Origin: Prinsepia uniflora
Taxonomy: Eukaryota; Streptophyta; Magnoliopsida; Rosales; Rosaceae
Assembly (NCBI GenBank): GCA_032719365.1
Contig: CM064863.1
Span: 16,315,137-16,379,136, forward strand
Reading direction: 5' to 3'
DNA: 64,000 nucleotides
Shown: positions 1 to 13,436 of the stretch, in pieces
Layout: each line of letters begins with the position of its first letter
How positions within the stretch are numbered: the stretch's first letter is position 1
Translations under genes and position numbers: made by a program
Notes under the pieces: generated by a model
Database searches by the model: none
What the model saw: the letters and a program-made list of their open reading frames with translations, nothing else
What the model was told of the DNA's origin: nothing

Positions 1-1979
1 GCTATTTGAAATCCTGACCATGTAGCTGTTAAACGTGACTTGGCCCTTGGTTTACATGCTTTGAATGATGCATATAACTGTGATTGGTGTGCGTGATGAT
101 CTTAATTTATGCTTATGAGTCTAGTTAACTTTTTTTTTTGTATATTCTATAGGTAAATAATTGCTTGTTTGATTGACTATCTTCATGTGATTTTTTGGCA
201 CCGACGATTGTGGCTATACATCTTACTAGGAATCTAGTTCATGAAGACTGAGCTTACTAATCCTTCTCTAAAAGTAGTGTGGTGTCATTAAATGTCCCTT
301 TATATTTCATGCATTCTATTGAAAAGTTGTAGTAGCGAGTTTAAGAGACATGCAACATATGACTTAAGAGGGATATAATATATGTGGAGTGAGCCTTGAG
401 TAGACCTTCACATGGGCACCAGATTCAATTAAACATAATGGTACCTTAGAAATCACGTCAATAACTATTCAGTCATTATTTATGCATCTGTTAGATTTCA
501 TCCAGTTTCTTTTTTACATATCTTTTGAATGAATCATTCCACCAATAAGAGAAAATAATCAATCTTGTGAGACTTGTGCAGAGTTGCAAAGGTAGGTGAA
601 TTTTAAGAAGAATGCAAAAGAGTGGCTCCAAATGGATTTTTGATGACAAGGTTATCTAGAATTCAATGTTGGGTCCTCTATTTCAACAACTGAGACAAGA
701 AAAGTCCTAGGACACTTCCAGGGGACTCCTAGCATGCTAAACCAAAGCACTGAGAACTTCACTATCTAAATCCAAGAATTGTGTTTGATGGCAACGCAGC
801 CAAGTCCATGGAACGCCTTATTGAGCCCAAGCGGCAAAGTCTAAGATCTAAGCCAAGTCCATGCTAAGTGTGGTTTCTTTGCCAGAAACATGTCCACCCG
901 AGACATGCCATCATGTCCCTTTTGAGTCCTTAGTCATTTAGAGCCTTTATGCCAGACCTCCACAAACTTGAGGTACCAGACCCATGTCTCTATCAGTTCC
1001 AAGCCCTGTACCAGGTCCTAGACATGTCTTAGCCACGTTTTCACTAGCAATATGCGTACTTGTACTCTTGACGCCTGCAAGCCTCTACGTGTGCCCACCT
1101 CGTCATTTGTACGCTTGTTAAACTCAATGCATGTTCTTTCTAAGTGCACTATCAGCACCTGAGTTGAGGAGTGTTCTAGAAATAACCCAAAATGGTGTCC
1201 CAAGACATGTCTGAGCCAGGATTTGGGGGCAGTTCGTGAATCGATGTCTCGGCTAGTTCTAAGTTATCCTTGGGCTATGAACCTTCAAAGTACAACTTTA
1301 ATAAGCCCAAGACGTGGTGTGGCTCAATCGATAAGGTCTAAGTCCCACTCAGCCTAATGAAATCATTAAAAAGGATCTGAGAGTGTTTAATTAAGGCCCA
1401 ACCATATTCTGGATGTCCAAGGCCTGGCTAGCTTATTCTTGTTCGACAAAGAAAACCCTGGCAAGGTGTTAGGACTTGCCTAGCCGTACAAGAATTTGAA
1501 GTCCAGTCTAGACTAGGATTGCTCACAAGTAAAGGTCCTAGATTTAAGGCTATGTCCATTTTTAGTTAGGAAACCTTTTCTTTTCAGTTTGGACAAAATA
1601 TCTCTCTATTGTTCCTTTCCTATTTTATTTTCTAGTTTGTAGGGAACCTTAGGAACTATATATGCCCTTTTTAATGTGTGTTGAAGAATTCCCAATTTTT
1701 ATGTTTTTACCTAGCTGCAAATTACATTGTTTTTGTTAAGTTCATATTTTCAAACAGCTTAGTTCTTGAAGTGGGTTGTTGAATGTGAGCATTGGAGGAA
1801 AATCTTTGGCATGGTCATCTGCTATGTTTATCTTTGATATTCTTATGTATCTATCCTATTATTACTTTTATTTTCAATGAAAGCAATCATGTCTATTTCA
1901 ATTTCAATAATGTGTGGGGTAGTCTTTTTAGGATTAGTGCTGATTGAAGCCTTATCACGAATTGGAGAGATTTGTCCTC
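1..1979. other. AT-rich intergenic DNA, possibly Athila LTR/leader
   Basis: No coding region, RNA gene or clear repeat could be supported here. The stretch is AT-rich with pyrimidine runs around 1570-1640 and lies directly upstream of an Athila-type gag relic in the same orientation. It could therefore be the eroded LTR and untranslated leader of that element. I could not find a convincing TG...CA LTR boundary or a primer binding site, so the assignment is only positional inference. Confidence 0.3.
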
Positions 1980-3222
1980 CAAGTTTCGTACATAATACTA
2001 TCCAGTGGCCAAAATGAACAAGCTAAAAGGCGAAATAATGGACCCATGACAACCTGAAGATGAGTCCTAGGAATGGTTCAACCAGCTGATTCAATCATGT
2101 TTGCACCATAATATTGATGATTGCCACTTGATTTGTATTTCTATGTGGGTCTAAATATAGGGATAGAGGAATGGTAATGGTGAAGTCCTAATATAAAAAA
2201 GTCCAAGCGAGTACCACCAAGGAAGCTAGGGAGCTTTTGAAAGCATTGCTCAACGGGAAAAGCAGTTCAAGTATAAGGGACATCAACTTCAGATTCTAGG
2301 GGGATTGTCTAAGGACAAAGATGACACCATTGCCCAATCACAACAATGGTGAAGCAACTGCAATGAGAAATCTAGGAGTGCAAGTGTGTGATGTATGTTG
2401 TATCTAGGGGAGGTTCTCAAGACTACCTTATGGTATGTTTGGGAAATTTAGTGAAGGATCGAGGCCTAAATGATCCATGCTCCAAAATCTATAAAATTAG
2501 GTGGAGGAATCACCCCAACTTCCGCTGGAGTAATCACCCCAACTTCCGCTGGAGTAATAATCAGAACTCTTAGAATCCAATGCCATTATTAGGATTCCAA
2601 CAACATGCTATTGTCCCTCCAATGCACTAATAGAGCGCCTCATCGAATTCCAATTTAAGAGCTAAGCCTTTGGAATAAATAATGGATTCTATGGCCTAGA
2701 GCACTTATGCACTTAGTCAGATCCACCATACCTTCATGCACGACACAAAGAGCCGTCTCACAAGCATGGAGAATCACTTGAGCCAAATTTCAAATCAGCT
2801 AAGTCAAAGAGAGTCAGGCAAGCTACCTAGCCAAATTGTAATTAATACGAGGGGACCTCAGCATTTCATAGCTAATGCCATCGCCTGTGATGTGGGACCC
2901 AATTTTAAGAGCCACATAATCTATTTGACACTCTACCGAGACCTCAGACTACTTCTCAGCGTGCGTCGTTGTCCAACAATCTGCTAGCCTCTATCGAGCC
3001 ACTGCCCCAACCCATTCTATAGGTTGGACCCTAGCTGGTCAATTCTTCAAGCCTCCCAAGGACCGCACTTATCGACCAGGCCATATCTCAGGTCCGGTTC
3101 CTTACTCACTTCATAATGTGCCTAACCTTGTAGCACATGACCGCTCTTGGAGGAACAACATACACGTGCTTAATTCCCAACTACAAGGCATGCTCCAGGA
3201 CCACGGTTTGCAAACCCTAGTG
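1980..3222 (+). pseudogene. Decayed Athila-lineage Ty3/Gypsy gag
   Basis: Short plus-strand segments in shifting frames match the Athila gag layout in order. First comes a PEDES-type stretch with a HH-containing helix (about 2050-2150). Then comes the Asn/Trp-rich motif WRNHPNFRWS...WSNNQ (about 2500-2570), and then a segment reading SMENHLSQISNQLSQRESGKLPS (about 2760-2840; quoted in part: LSQISNQLSQRESGKLPS) followed by an Asn-Ala-Ile element. These correspond to the C-terminal half of Athila Gag, a nucleic-acid-binding capsid precursor. Many stops and frame changes break it, so it is not functional. The sequence ends abruptly at 3222 where an LTR-like arm begins. The next expected part of the protein is found on the same strand from about 15360. 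Confidence 0.75.
2514..2561 (+). repeat. Tandem 24-bp duplication in the Athila gag relic
   Basis: Two adjacent identical 24-bp units encode NHPNFRWS twice in succession within the Asn/Trp-rich part of the gag relic. Related elements usually show the motif once, so this is probably a local slippage duplication. Confidence 0.7.
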
Positions 3223-3843
3223 TGTAACGACCCGTTCCAGAAATCAGGATTAGATTAGTGATTAATGACGGATTAGTGAGGATAATCAGTAATTAGTTGG
3301 ACGATTTCGGACGGACGGTGCAAAATGACGATTTTGCCCTTAGAATGCGTACAAATATTGACTTTTCGTTCGGACGGTCAAATGGACTTTGACCGATGAC
3401 CGTGACGTAGTTCGGGACGTCACGAGTTCATAGACAGGTGGCACATCCGATTCCGACATTCAAGGAAGAAGTTATGACGTTTGGAAGTTTGAGGGTATTT
3501 TGGTAATTTTGTTAAAAAGGGGTAATTTGTTGACTTTTCCTATGAGATGGAATTTTTACGAACTTCGAGGAACGTTAAGAAGGTCTCGATGCCCTGAGTT
3601 CAACGACAGGCGGCACGCCGTCATCGGACGTCGGACGACAAAGTTACGGGTCAGGAAACACGAAGGGCAACATGGTAATTTGTGCAATTAAGGGTAAATT
3701 GGTCATTTCTTGCATTGGGTTTTGTGCCCAGTGACCATGGGACACTTGGCCACCTCAGGATTGGCGCCCACGCAGATTGGGACACATGTCCCTCACTGGA
3801 AGACTGTGGAAGCCTCGTACGGTCTCAACTTACTGGGGAAAAT
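3223..3843 (+). mobile_element. LTR-like arm, left copy (plus orientation)
   Basis: It begins TGTAACGACCCG, the start shared by the LTRs of elements A and B and the solo LTRs in this window. It keeps the same order of blocks: GGATTAG repeats, TTTTGCCC, TTGAC boxes, a TGACG pair and a CATAGACAGGTGGCAC block. From about 3271 to 3785 it is the near-exact reverse complement of 13971-14487 (roughly 95% by eye). Element A inserted at its right end. It may be a truncated LTR, or one arm of a fold-back element. Confidence 0.7.
3839..3843. repeat. TSD of element A, left copy (AAAAT)
   Basis: The five bases immediately before the element match 13432-13436 immediately after it. A five-base duplication is typical of Ty3/Gypsy integrase. 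Confidence 0.9.
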
Positions 3844-6808
3844 TGACACGACCCATCCCAATCCCCCTAGGATTACCATGGGATGTGCCATGCTCCCGTC
3901 TGACAAGAGGTGTCAGACAAGGGATAACCTATTGCCACTGCCCAAACGGGCTTCCAGAGTGCGTAAGGATCGATGGAGGAGGTGTGCGATGCTCAAGTCT
4001 CTGCTGCAGTCGCATCCGGAATCAACCTGAAGGGCATTGAAAACAAAAGCTGTGAGTGGACGAAAATAAACAAGTCTGTTTAAAACATTTATAAGACATT
4101 TATGCCCCTCAGTAAAACCATATGCATGCGCCAAAAACCAATGATCACACATTTATTTAGAAATAACCATTAGGGCCTTAGCCCGGAAACCACAGCATAG
4201 TTTCAATTTCCAAAAGTCAATCCAAGAGTTATTTCATCAATCCAGTAATATGAACCATAAGGCATATAATATAAACCATAACCATAATTTTAGCCACTGC
4301 ACTATACACTCCAATCCGACATCCCTGATGTCTGACGTCCCTGACGTCAATAAGGTCACAATCACAAGGCTACGCGTGCCACTCGGGTCTCAATTTTCCG
4401 AGTTCAATCCCCGAACCCCGTTCGGGTACAGCATCCCCGATGCTTAGCGTCATAGACGCTGGACGTACTAGACGTCCGTGACCTCTCCGGGGTACCTCGC
4501 CGGAGGAGACAATATAATATGGAAGGATCTATACAGTGCAGTACTAAATACATTTTATCGATATCCACATGCAAAACATATAGGTATACATCGGTAAAAT
4601 CCGAACCGATCGTTACATTTCATCAAACGGGTCTCATGCCCAAAACCGTGAAACGTGCCATGACCGAAACATCATCAAAACCATTTATAGATTCCAGCAT
4701 GTGAACATATATAAAATGTAAACCAGGAAACATTTATTCAATTCCATTTAGGGTCCCCGACCCGCAATCACATGTAGAAATCAACTGGGCCCCTGGCCCG
4801 ATTTCACAAGTTAACTGGGCCCCTGGCCCGATCCACATGTTAACTGGGCCCCTGGCCCGATTTCATAGTTCAACTGGGCCCCTGGCCCGATTTTACATTA
4901 TTCAAGTCCGTAACCGTTTCATGAAATCATATCCAACCACATTTATGGAAATCAGTGCAAATCCAGAAAACTTCGGTTTACGTGCAAATACGTATTTCAC
5001 CTCGAAATACGAGAAATCATTTTAAATTCACCGATATCCAAAGTAAATCATTTAATCATAATTATAACAATCATAAAACAGTTATGCATGCATCGAATTT
5101 ATGAAACCAATGTCCACTCACAGACCGTTTAACCGAGCGCCTCGATACGCGTGCCATAGGCCTTCCCGGGCCACACCACTATCACCGGGACTCCCAATCC
5201 TGTCCAAATCACATTAGAGGATTACTAACCCCTTCATTAACATTCTATTCAAGTCCCGTAATTTTCCCGAATTTTTACGTATTTTTAAACTGGATTTAAA
5301 ACCTTCGGACATCCCGAACAATATTGAAACGGGATCCGATCGACACGAAACCAATCCCAAAATGTTCGATACATTGTATAGGACAAAAGTCATGTTGACC
5401 TTACCTCGAGATTCGTGCCCACGCGCCGTCACGCGCCGCCGTGAGTGGCTGCGCGTGAAAGCCACGCGCCTGCTACAGTGACTGCTACAGTCACCACCTT
5501 CACCCGTTTGTCTGGTAAACGGGTCGAAAAGCCCGCGATAGGATCCGGTTCAATCACACTCAATTCGATATCAATTCAATCCGTTCTTGATCCTATAACA
5601 ATCATAAACAAATGAATTTCAGGTCTGTGACATCGATCAACATCAACCATTCCCTAATCAAGTCAACAACCCGTGATCACCCAAAGCGGGTCGATCACCA
5701 AAACTCCTCCAATCCTCAACCATTCTCAAATTAACTTCACAGGAAGCTAATAAGGACTAATACGAACCAATTACCATGATTAATTGAACTCGACAATACC
5801 TCAATCGTCACAACTCAAGCTCGAGTTTTCCGGCCGTCCACCTCGTCCGTTCACGGCCCTAAGAGCCCCAAAGCTTGCCCCATTTGATCTGGTTCGACAC
5901 GTTGAAGTTCCAGAAAGCTCAATCCACCATCAATTAGGCTTGGGCTGGCCTAAAAACCGAAGTTCGAATTTGAATTTCCCAGAAACCAGTTTCGGGTTTC
6001 TCAGAGAAATTCCAACCCCAAACTCACTCAATCCTTCCATTCTCAATCACAGAGGAACCCACACGACTCACACACCATTCCTTTAATCCCATTCAGCCGT
6101 TAAAGGCATCCAAAAAGTGTCCAATTTCCACTGTGTAATGTTCCCCTGCATTGTCCCAAAAACAAAAGAAAACCCAGTGCCCATGTCGTGCAATCGATGC
6201 CAACTCAATCCCCATGTGCAATTCCACCTCAAACCGTCCCAATCCAGCCATTTAATTGATAAACAATCAAGGGATCGATCGTACAAAGCATCCACTACAC
6301 GGCCAGTTCAATGGAACAGTGTCCCGTGTGAAATTACATTTCTGCCCTTGTGCAGAAAATTACTAAAATGCCCCTTACGCATCCTGACCCGTAACTCGGT
6401 CATACAGACTCCGATTGATGCGTGCCGCCTGTCATTGGATTCGTATCGACGATACCTACGTAACGGTCCTTGGCCCTCGGCCATCGGACATCCCGGTCGA
6501 AAAGTCAACATTCACCCTTATATCGTCCAAATTACGAAAATGCCCCTGGACTTCCGTACATCATAACTTCCACCACGAACGTCGGAATCGAACGTGCCAC
6601 CTGTCTATGAACTCGTGACGTCCCAAACTACGTCACAGTCATCGGTCAAAGTCCATTTGACCATCCGAATTAAAAGTCAACGTTTTGCCCACGCCCAGGG
6701 GCAAAACGGTCATTTTGCACAATTCGCCCGAAATCGCTCAACTAATCCCAGATTAGTAAATCACAATTAAATACTATTAAATCCCGATATTCGGGACGGG
6801 TCGTTACA
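3844..6808 (-). repeat. 3' LTR of element A (2965 bp)
   Basis: In minus orientation it starts TGTAACGACCCG (ending at 6808) and finishes GGGTCGTGTCA (at 3844). It is nearly identical to 10526-13431 but has four copies rather than two of a roughly 30-bp unit containing AACTGGGCCCCTGGCCCGAT at 4780-4895. This explains the 59-bp excess. Confidence 0.95.
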
Positions 6809-6821
6809 ACCTTCCCTCCTT
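6809..6821 (-). other. Polypurine tract of element A
   Basis: On the minus strand AAGGAGGGAAGGT sits directly before the 3' LTR start. This is the plus-strand primer position in reverse transcription. Just upstream (6826-6845) is the GAGGACGAAAT block discussed under element B. Confidence 0.85.
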
Positions 6822-9800
6822 ATATAATTTCGTCCTCGAAATTACCAATTACCTTATTCCACAACCACCTTGTGGAAAACATTTCGACCACATGTCATGT
6901 GTACACCTGTACACCCACTTACTGGAACAACATCAGTCTCGTCTGTACCCAGACATCCCATCACAATCATACGTCATAATAGCAACAACACTCGACCACC
7001 GCGAGTGGAAATGATCACCTGATCCGCGATAGAATCGCCTAACCATTTAGCTGACTCCTTCAGCTAAACGGTTCCCTTCCATTGCCAATTATATCCTTAC
7101 ATTTGCTCCCATTGGGAGTCACCAAATCTCATTTGTCAGTCCATGCTGACACCATCAGTCAAGCTGTCACCACTAAGCTTTACCACCCTGATAAAGCCCC
7201 AACCATCAGCCAGTCAGTGACAACACCACGTACTACATCACTCTCGATGTCGCGTAAGATCAACCACATGATCTCAATTCGCAGGGCAAGCCCATTCCTG
7301 CGACATAAATAAATCTCAATGTCCATAACCGCCGACTCCGTCAGCGAACCAAGATGCTGGGAAATCACGGTGTGATCAAGTCACACAAGGCTACTCGTGG
7401 TTACTCAGACCACCAACTCACTCATCCTGAGTGTACGTACACCGTCAATTAACCCAATCAAGTGGTGTAACTGGAACACATTGAATACCAGCCCAGCAGT
7501 GATCACACATCACAACACTAGGGTTCCACAAGCCAACCATGGCTAAGAGCACCTGCTCATACAATCACTGAACCCGACAAAATCACTCTGCACAGCGCAC
7601 AGTATCCAATGTCCAGTCCACAATCACAAACAAACAAATGATATCGGAACCAAGCCGATCACCAACACGTTTGATCACACACCACGGGTACACCCCATGT
7701 ACCGCCATTAGGCATCATTCAGCCTAACCAGTATCAATCCTCGTATAACGTACCCTGTACGTACATCAATCCATCAATCCGCCTACAACCACCCGGGTCA
7801 TGGCCAAACACGTTCTAGTAACGAAGTACATTTTCCCAACCAACATGAGACAAAACGAACTCCACCCATCATCTAGTTCCAATTCCGAATCCGAATCCGC
7901 AATTTCGCAAGAAATCCCGAATCCGAACCCCACATCATAATTATAATCCATTCCCAAATCCGAATCCGAAATCATTATTCCGTAAGCTAGCATTGGAATA
8001 ATCATTCCGCACCCAAATCCAGTAATCCATTTTCGAGCTTCGCAATCGAATCCTGAATCGTCACCCAGAAATTCGATTCCAAAACCCAAAATCTCGTTTA
8101 CATCCATCAAGACGTAATATAACCGATCCTATCGGTTACCCGCTCAAAACACTCGATTGACTTCATAGGGAAGCTAATCCCAATATCCACACGTCAAAGG
8201 TTGATGAAATCCGACCACATCGGAAACCCTACTCACCTGAGTAACAAACCATATGGACTCCACTTCGAAACGAAGTTCGGTCCCGTCGTTTACGACTCGC
8301 ATACCAAGGTAAGAGTGATAAACTCACACCCAATCTGGATCATCAAGATCACGACCCAGATCCAACACTACGTCATCCGAAACGTAATACCACGGTCCTA
8401 GATCGTCACATCGACCAAGCCGACAACATCACAAACCAAATCCACCTAGGATCCACACATGCTCACATAGCTAACAAACCATCTGAAAGCTGATCGTAGG
8501 GTCTTACACCCTCAATTGAATCATTCGTCTAATTTCCCCTTGGTGGAAAGATGACCACGCATTTCACCACCAATTCCAAAATCATACACAACTTCTTGTG
8601 TCCAATGACCCCAAGCCAAACATGGGTCCACCTACCAATACACGCTCAACGTACTGGTAACAACAATCATGATCTGCCACGGCAGGAAATAGGAAGTCAA
8701 CCCCAATGACTTCGGAATACCAATCACCGATGCGGAAACGAGCACTCCTCTCGTCTCCCAATCACAACTCTCCCCGAAACGGGAGTTCCAACCATGTTGG
8801 GAACAGACATGCTCCCAATGAGATGTCAAGTCCAACCACTGGACTGCCCATGTCCATACCTCACTTGGACCACAACGTGTCCAAAATCAAATCATCACTC
8901 GGACCTCACGTCCGCCAATACTCATGTATGCACACACCCCGATTCCGAACGGATATTTCCACGACACTGCCTGGATGTGCATACCCAACTACCTTCGCCT
9001 CACATCTCAACCTTTACAGGTTCAATCCTCAGGTTCCAAGTGATCCACAATCACAAAATCACACGTCAATACCACGAATGGTTTCCCCGACTTTTCCAAT
9101 TTCAATAATTTCCTTGTATTCTCAGGGGATATAAGCAGTACACAAACTTACCAATCTCGGAGCTGACAACAACTCCACAAATCCACCAATTCTCATGACA
9201 TAGGGAACATCATCCCTAGATTCCTCAAGTTTCAATCATACCTTTATATCCATTCATCACTTGTCATCATATACCTGTTAGGACTTATCCCAACACATCA
9301 CGACCTCCACTGGATCCCATCCAGTCCAAGACTCAACCACCACTGAGTCGCAGATACCGATCATCTGTCCATCATGACAGAGTCACACCCCAACTGGTGG
9401 CTCATCGTCATCACAATTACTGTCACCAGCACCAGCGCTAGTACCAGCACCAACGCACCATCATCAATACTAGTATCAGCACACAGTCATCCATACTAGT
9501 ATTGGCATATAGGTATCACCATACCAACATCCATACATAGCACACGAACACCCATGCTAGCACACGAACATCCATGCTAGCACACAGTGTGCAAAGTTGT
9601 TACCCTGGATCTCCGTTCATTCCGAACGACGACCCCGTAACACCACTCGTACCTCACGACTATGGGTACCTCCAATTTTTGCCATCAGCATATCAGGACA
9701 ATGAACGTTCCCTGAACATCCCCAAGTGTCACAACCACACTCAATATCCTCGATAGCCAGTTATCTCGACACAACTGTCGACCAACAGTCATCGTTGTCA

Positions 9801-10511
9801 AGATCCGTATCCACACATCATACTAACATTCGATCCAAACCAGGATTCCATATTTCCTAATATCCGTATCCGTAGATCGAAACCCATAAGACTCACTAGA
9901 GTCATCCACACGGTCATCCACGACCTCAGCCGCACGTCGCAGCACAAATCCTTAATTAAAGTTCACTTTTCCGGTCCATCAATATAAATTAGGGTTCCAA
10001 AATCACACCCTAGGGTTCCACCGAACCCAACTGCCTTTTGCAGTAAAATTCACAACCTGACCGACCCCGCGGTCCTGACATCGCATAGACGTCAAATCCA
10101 ATCCAATCGTCAATCCAACGTGGGTTCCATCGTGGGTTCCACCACGAAGGTCATCGGCTAACTCCGATGCACCAACACCCCGTACACTAGCCAACACTAC
10201 TAGGGTCCAAAACTTAGACCAATACTCAACTGAGTTTCGCATTTCCATAACATTATTCCAATGGGGTTCCCTGAACCTAGCTGTGCCCAGTGGCACAACA
10301 ATCCATCATCACATGACCGAACCGATGGTCCCGCATTACCAGTTAATCGTATACAACCCCACTTGGGTTGAATCGCAACAATGCACGACGTATCGGGCCA
10401 AACACACCAAATTCACTATACAAACCCAAAACTATCTATCAGGTTGACAACGGAACTGCAGCCCAAAGAGACATCACACCCTCGTCCTTCGCGCACAAAA
10501 GAGCAAAACCT
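6822..10511 (-). other. Non-coding interior of element A
   Basis: About 3.7 kb between primer site and polypurine tract, with no recognisable protein domain on either strand. Blocks of it are homologous to the interior of element B in the opposite orientation. One example is the GTGCTGGTACTAGCGCTGG-like repeats and the following ...GAGCCACCAGT... block (9360-9480 here, about 30950-31030 in B). The two elements therefore share a common non-coding ancestor rather than having lost genes independently. Confidence 0.75.
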
Positions 10512-10523
10512 GCTCTGATACCA
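10512..10523 (-). other. Primer binding site (initiator tRNA-Met type), element A
   Basis: On the minus strand TGGTATCAGAGC follows the 5' LTR end by two bases. This is the standard complement of the 3' end of plant initiator tRNA-Met, which primes minus-strand DNA synthesis. Confidence 0.92.
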
Positions 10524-10525
10524 CT

Positions 10526-13431
10526 TGACACGACCCATCCCAATCCCCCTAGGATTACCATGGGATGTGCCATGCTCCCGTCTGACAAGAGGTGTCAGAC
10601 AAGGGATAACCTATTGCCACTGCCCAAACGGGCTTCCAGAGTGCGTAAGGATCGATGGAGGAGGTGTGCGATGCTCAAGTCTCTGCTGCAGTCGCATCCG
10701 GAATCAACCTGAAGGGCATTGAAAACAAAAGCTGTGAGTGGACGAAAATAAACAAGTCTGTTTAAAACATTTATAAGACATTTATGCCCCTCAGTAAAAC
10801 CATATGCATGCGCCAAAAACCAATGATCACACATTTATTTAGAAATAACCATTAGGGCCTTAGCCCGGAAACCACAGCATAGTTTCAATTTCCAAAAGTC
10901 AATCCAAGAGTTATTTCATCAATCCAGTAATATGAACCATAAGGCATATAATATAAACCATAACCATAATTTTAGCCACTGCACTATACACTCCAATCCG
11001 ACATCCCTGATGTCTGACGTCCCTGACGTCAATAAGGTCACAATCACAAGGCTACGCGTGCCACTCGGGTCTCAATTTTCCGAGTTCAATCCCCGAACCC
11101 CGTTCGGGTACAGCATCCCCGATGCTTAGCGTCATAGACGCTGGACGTACTAGACGTCCGTGACCTCTCCGGGGTACCTCGCCGGAGGAGACAATATAAT
11201 ATGGAAGGATCTATACAGTGCAGTACTAAATACATTTTATCGATATCCACATGCAAAACATATAGGTATACATCGGTAAAATCTGAACCGATCGTTACAT
11301 TTCATCAAACGGGTCTCATGCCCAAAACCGTGAAACGTGCCATGACCGAAACATCATCAAAACCATTTATAGATTCCAGCATGTGAACATATATAAAATG
11401 TAAACCATGAAACATTTATTCAATTCCATTTAGGGTCCCCGACCCGCAATCACATGTAGAAATCAACTGGGCCCCTGGCCCGATTTCATAGTTCAACTGG
11501 GCCCCTGGCCCGATTTTACATTATTCAAGTCCGTAACCGTTTCATGAAATCATATCCAACCACATTTATGGAAATCGGTGCAAATCCAAAAAACTTCGGT
11601 TTACGTGCAAATACGTATTTCACCTCGAAATACGAGAAATCATTTTAAATTCACCGATATCCAAAGTAAATCATTTAATCATAATTATAACAATCATAAA
11701 ACAGTTATGCATGCATCAAATTTATGAAACCAATGTCCACTCACAGACCGTTTAACCGAGCGCCTTGATACGCGTGCCATAGGCCTTCCCGGGCCACACC
11801 ACTATCACCGGGACTCCCAATCCTGTCCAAATCATATTAGAGGATTACTAACCCCTTCATTAACATTCTATTCAAGTCCCGTAATTTTCCCGAATTTTTA
11901 CGTATTTTTAAACTGGATTTAAAACCTTCGGACATCCCGAACAATATTGAAACGGGATCCGATCGACACGAAACCAATCCCAAAATGTTCGATACATTGT
12001 ATAGGACAAAAGTCATGTTGACCTTACCTCGAGATTCGTGCCCACGCGCCGTCACGCGCCGCCGTGAGTGGCTGCGCGTGAAAGCCACGCGCCTGCTACA
12101 GTGACTGCTACAGTCACCACCTTCACCCGTTTGTCTGGTAAACGGGTCGAAAAGCCCGCGATAGGATCCGGTTCAATCACACTCAATTCGATATCAATTC
12201 AATCCGTTCTTGATCCTATAACAATCATAAACAAATGAATTTCAGGTCTGTGACATCGATCAACATCAACCATTCCCTAATCAAGTCAACAACCCGTGAT
12301 CACCCAAAACGGGTCGATCACCAAAACTCCTCCAATCCTCAACCATTATCAAATTAACTTCACAGGAAGCTAATAAGGACTAATACGAACCAATTACCAT
12401 GATTAATTGAACTCGACAATACCTCAATCGTCACAACTCAAGCTCTAGTTTTCCGGCCGTCCACCTCGTCCGTTCACGGCCCTAGGAGCCCCAAAGCTTG
12501 CCCCATTTGATCTGGTTCGACACGTTGAAGTTCCAGAAAGCTCAATCCACCATCAATTAGGCTTGGGCTGGCCTAAAAACCGAAGTTCGAATTTGAATTT
12601 CCCAGAAACCAGTTTCGGGTTTCTCAGAGAAATTCCAACCCCAAACTCACTCAATCCTTCCATTCTCAATCACAGAGGAACCCACACGACTCACACACCA
12701 TTCCTTTAATCCCATTCAGCCGTTAAAGGCATCCAAAAAGTGTCCAATTTCCACTGTGTAATGTTCCCCTGCACTGTCCCAAAAACAAAAGAAAACCCAG
12801 TGCCCATGTCGTGCAATCGATGCCAACTCAATCCCCATGTGCAATTCCACGTCAAACCGTCCCAATCCAGCCATTTAATTGATAAACAATCAAGGGATCG
12901 ATCGCACAAAGCATCCACTACACGGCCAGTTCAATGGAACAGTGTCCCGTGTGAAATTACATTTCTGCCCTTGTGCAGAAAATTACCAAAATGCCCCTCA
13001 CGCATCCTGACCCGTAACTCGGTCATACGGACTCCGATTGATACGTGCCGCCTGTCATTGGATTCGTATCGACGATACCTACGTAACGGTCCTTGGCCCT
13101 CGGCCATCGGACATCCCGGTCGAAAAGTCAACATTCACCCTTATATCGTCCAAATTACGAAAATGCCCCTGGACTTCCGTACATCATAACTTCCACCACG
13201 AACGTCGGAATCGAACGTGCCACCTGTCTATGAACTCGTGACGTCCCAAACTACGTCACAGTCATCGGTCAAAGTCCATTTGACCATCCGAATTAAAAGT
13301 CAACGTTTTGCCCACGCCCAGGGGCAAAACGGTCATTTTGCACAATTCGCCCGAAATCGCTCAACTAATCCCAGATTAGTAAATCACAATTAAATACTAT
13401 TAAATCCCGATATTCGGGACGGGTCGTTACA
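10526..13431 (-). repeat. 5' LTR of element A (2906 bp)
   Basis: It is bounded by TG/CA in minus orientation, adjoins the primer site on one side and the AAAAT duplication on the other. It contains two copies of the CTGGGCCCCTGGCCCGA minisatellite unit (11465-11515). Confidence 0.95.
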
Positions 13432-13436
13432 AAAAT
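13432..13436. repeat. TSD of element A, right copy (AAAAT)
   Basis: It matches 3839-3843 exactly and follows the element's terminal base. Confidence 0.9.

Larger units (their letters stand above)
3844..13431 (-). mobile_element. Element A: complete non-coding LTR retrotransposon (LARD)
   Basis: The element has two long LTRs (3844-6808 and 10526-13431), minus-strand 5' TG and 3' CA ends, a tRNA-Met-type primer site, a polypurine tract and the perfect target-site duplication AAAAT (3839-3843 and 13432-13436). On the minus strand it reads 5' LTR at 10526-13431, internal region, then 3' LTR at 3844-6808. The 3.7 kb interior has no gag, pol or other domain; its longest open frames are near 140 codons and are not recognisable. 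This fits a large retrotransposon derivative that needs proteins supplied in trans. By eye I count roughly 17 substitutions between the LTRs, plus one 59-bp length difference, so insertion was fairly recent. Confidence 0.95.

Noticed and set aside
4780..4895. CRISPR-like array of GC-rich repeats
   Set aside because: Adjacent LTR minisatellite units in a plant retroelement; spacers are not unique and no cas genes exist.
6117..6566. 149-codon frame repeated at 12740-13189
   Set aside because: Both copies lie in the two LTRs of element A, so the repeat reflects LTR identity, not gene conservation. No known domain and overlapping frames on the other strand.
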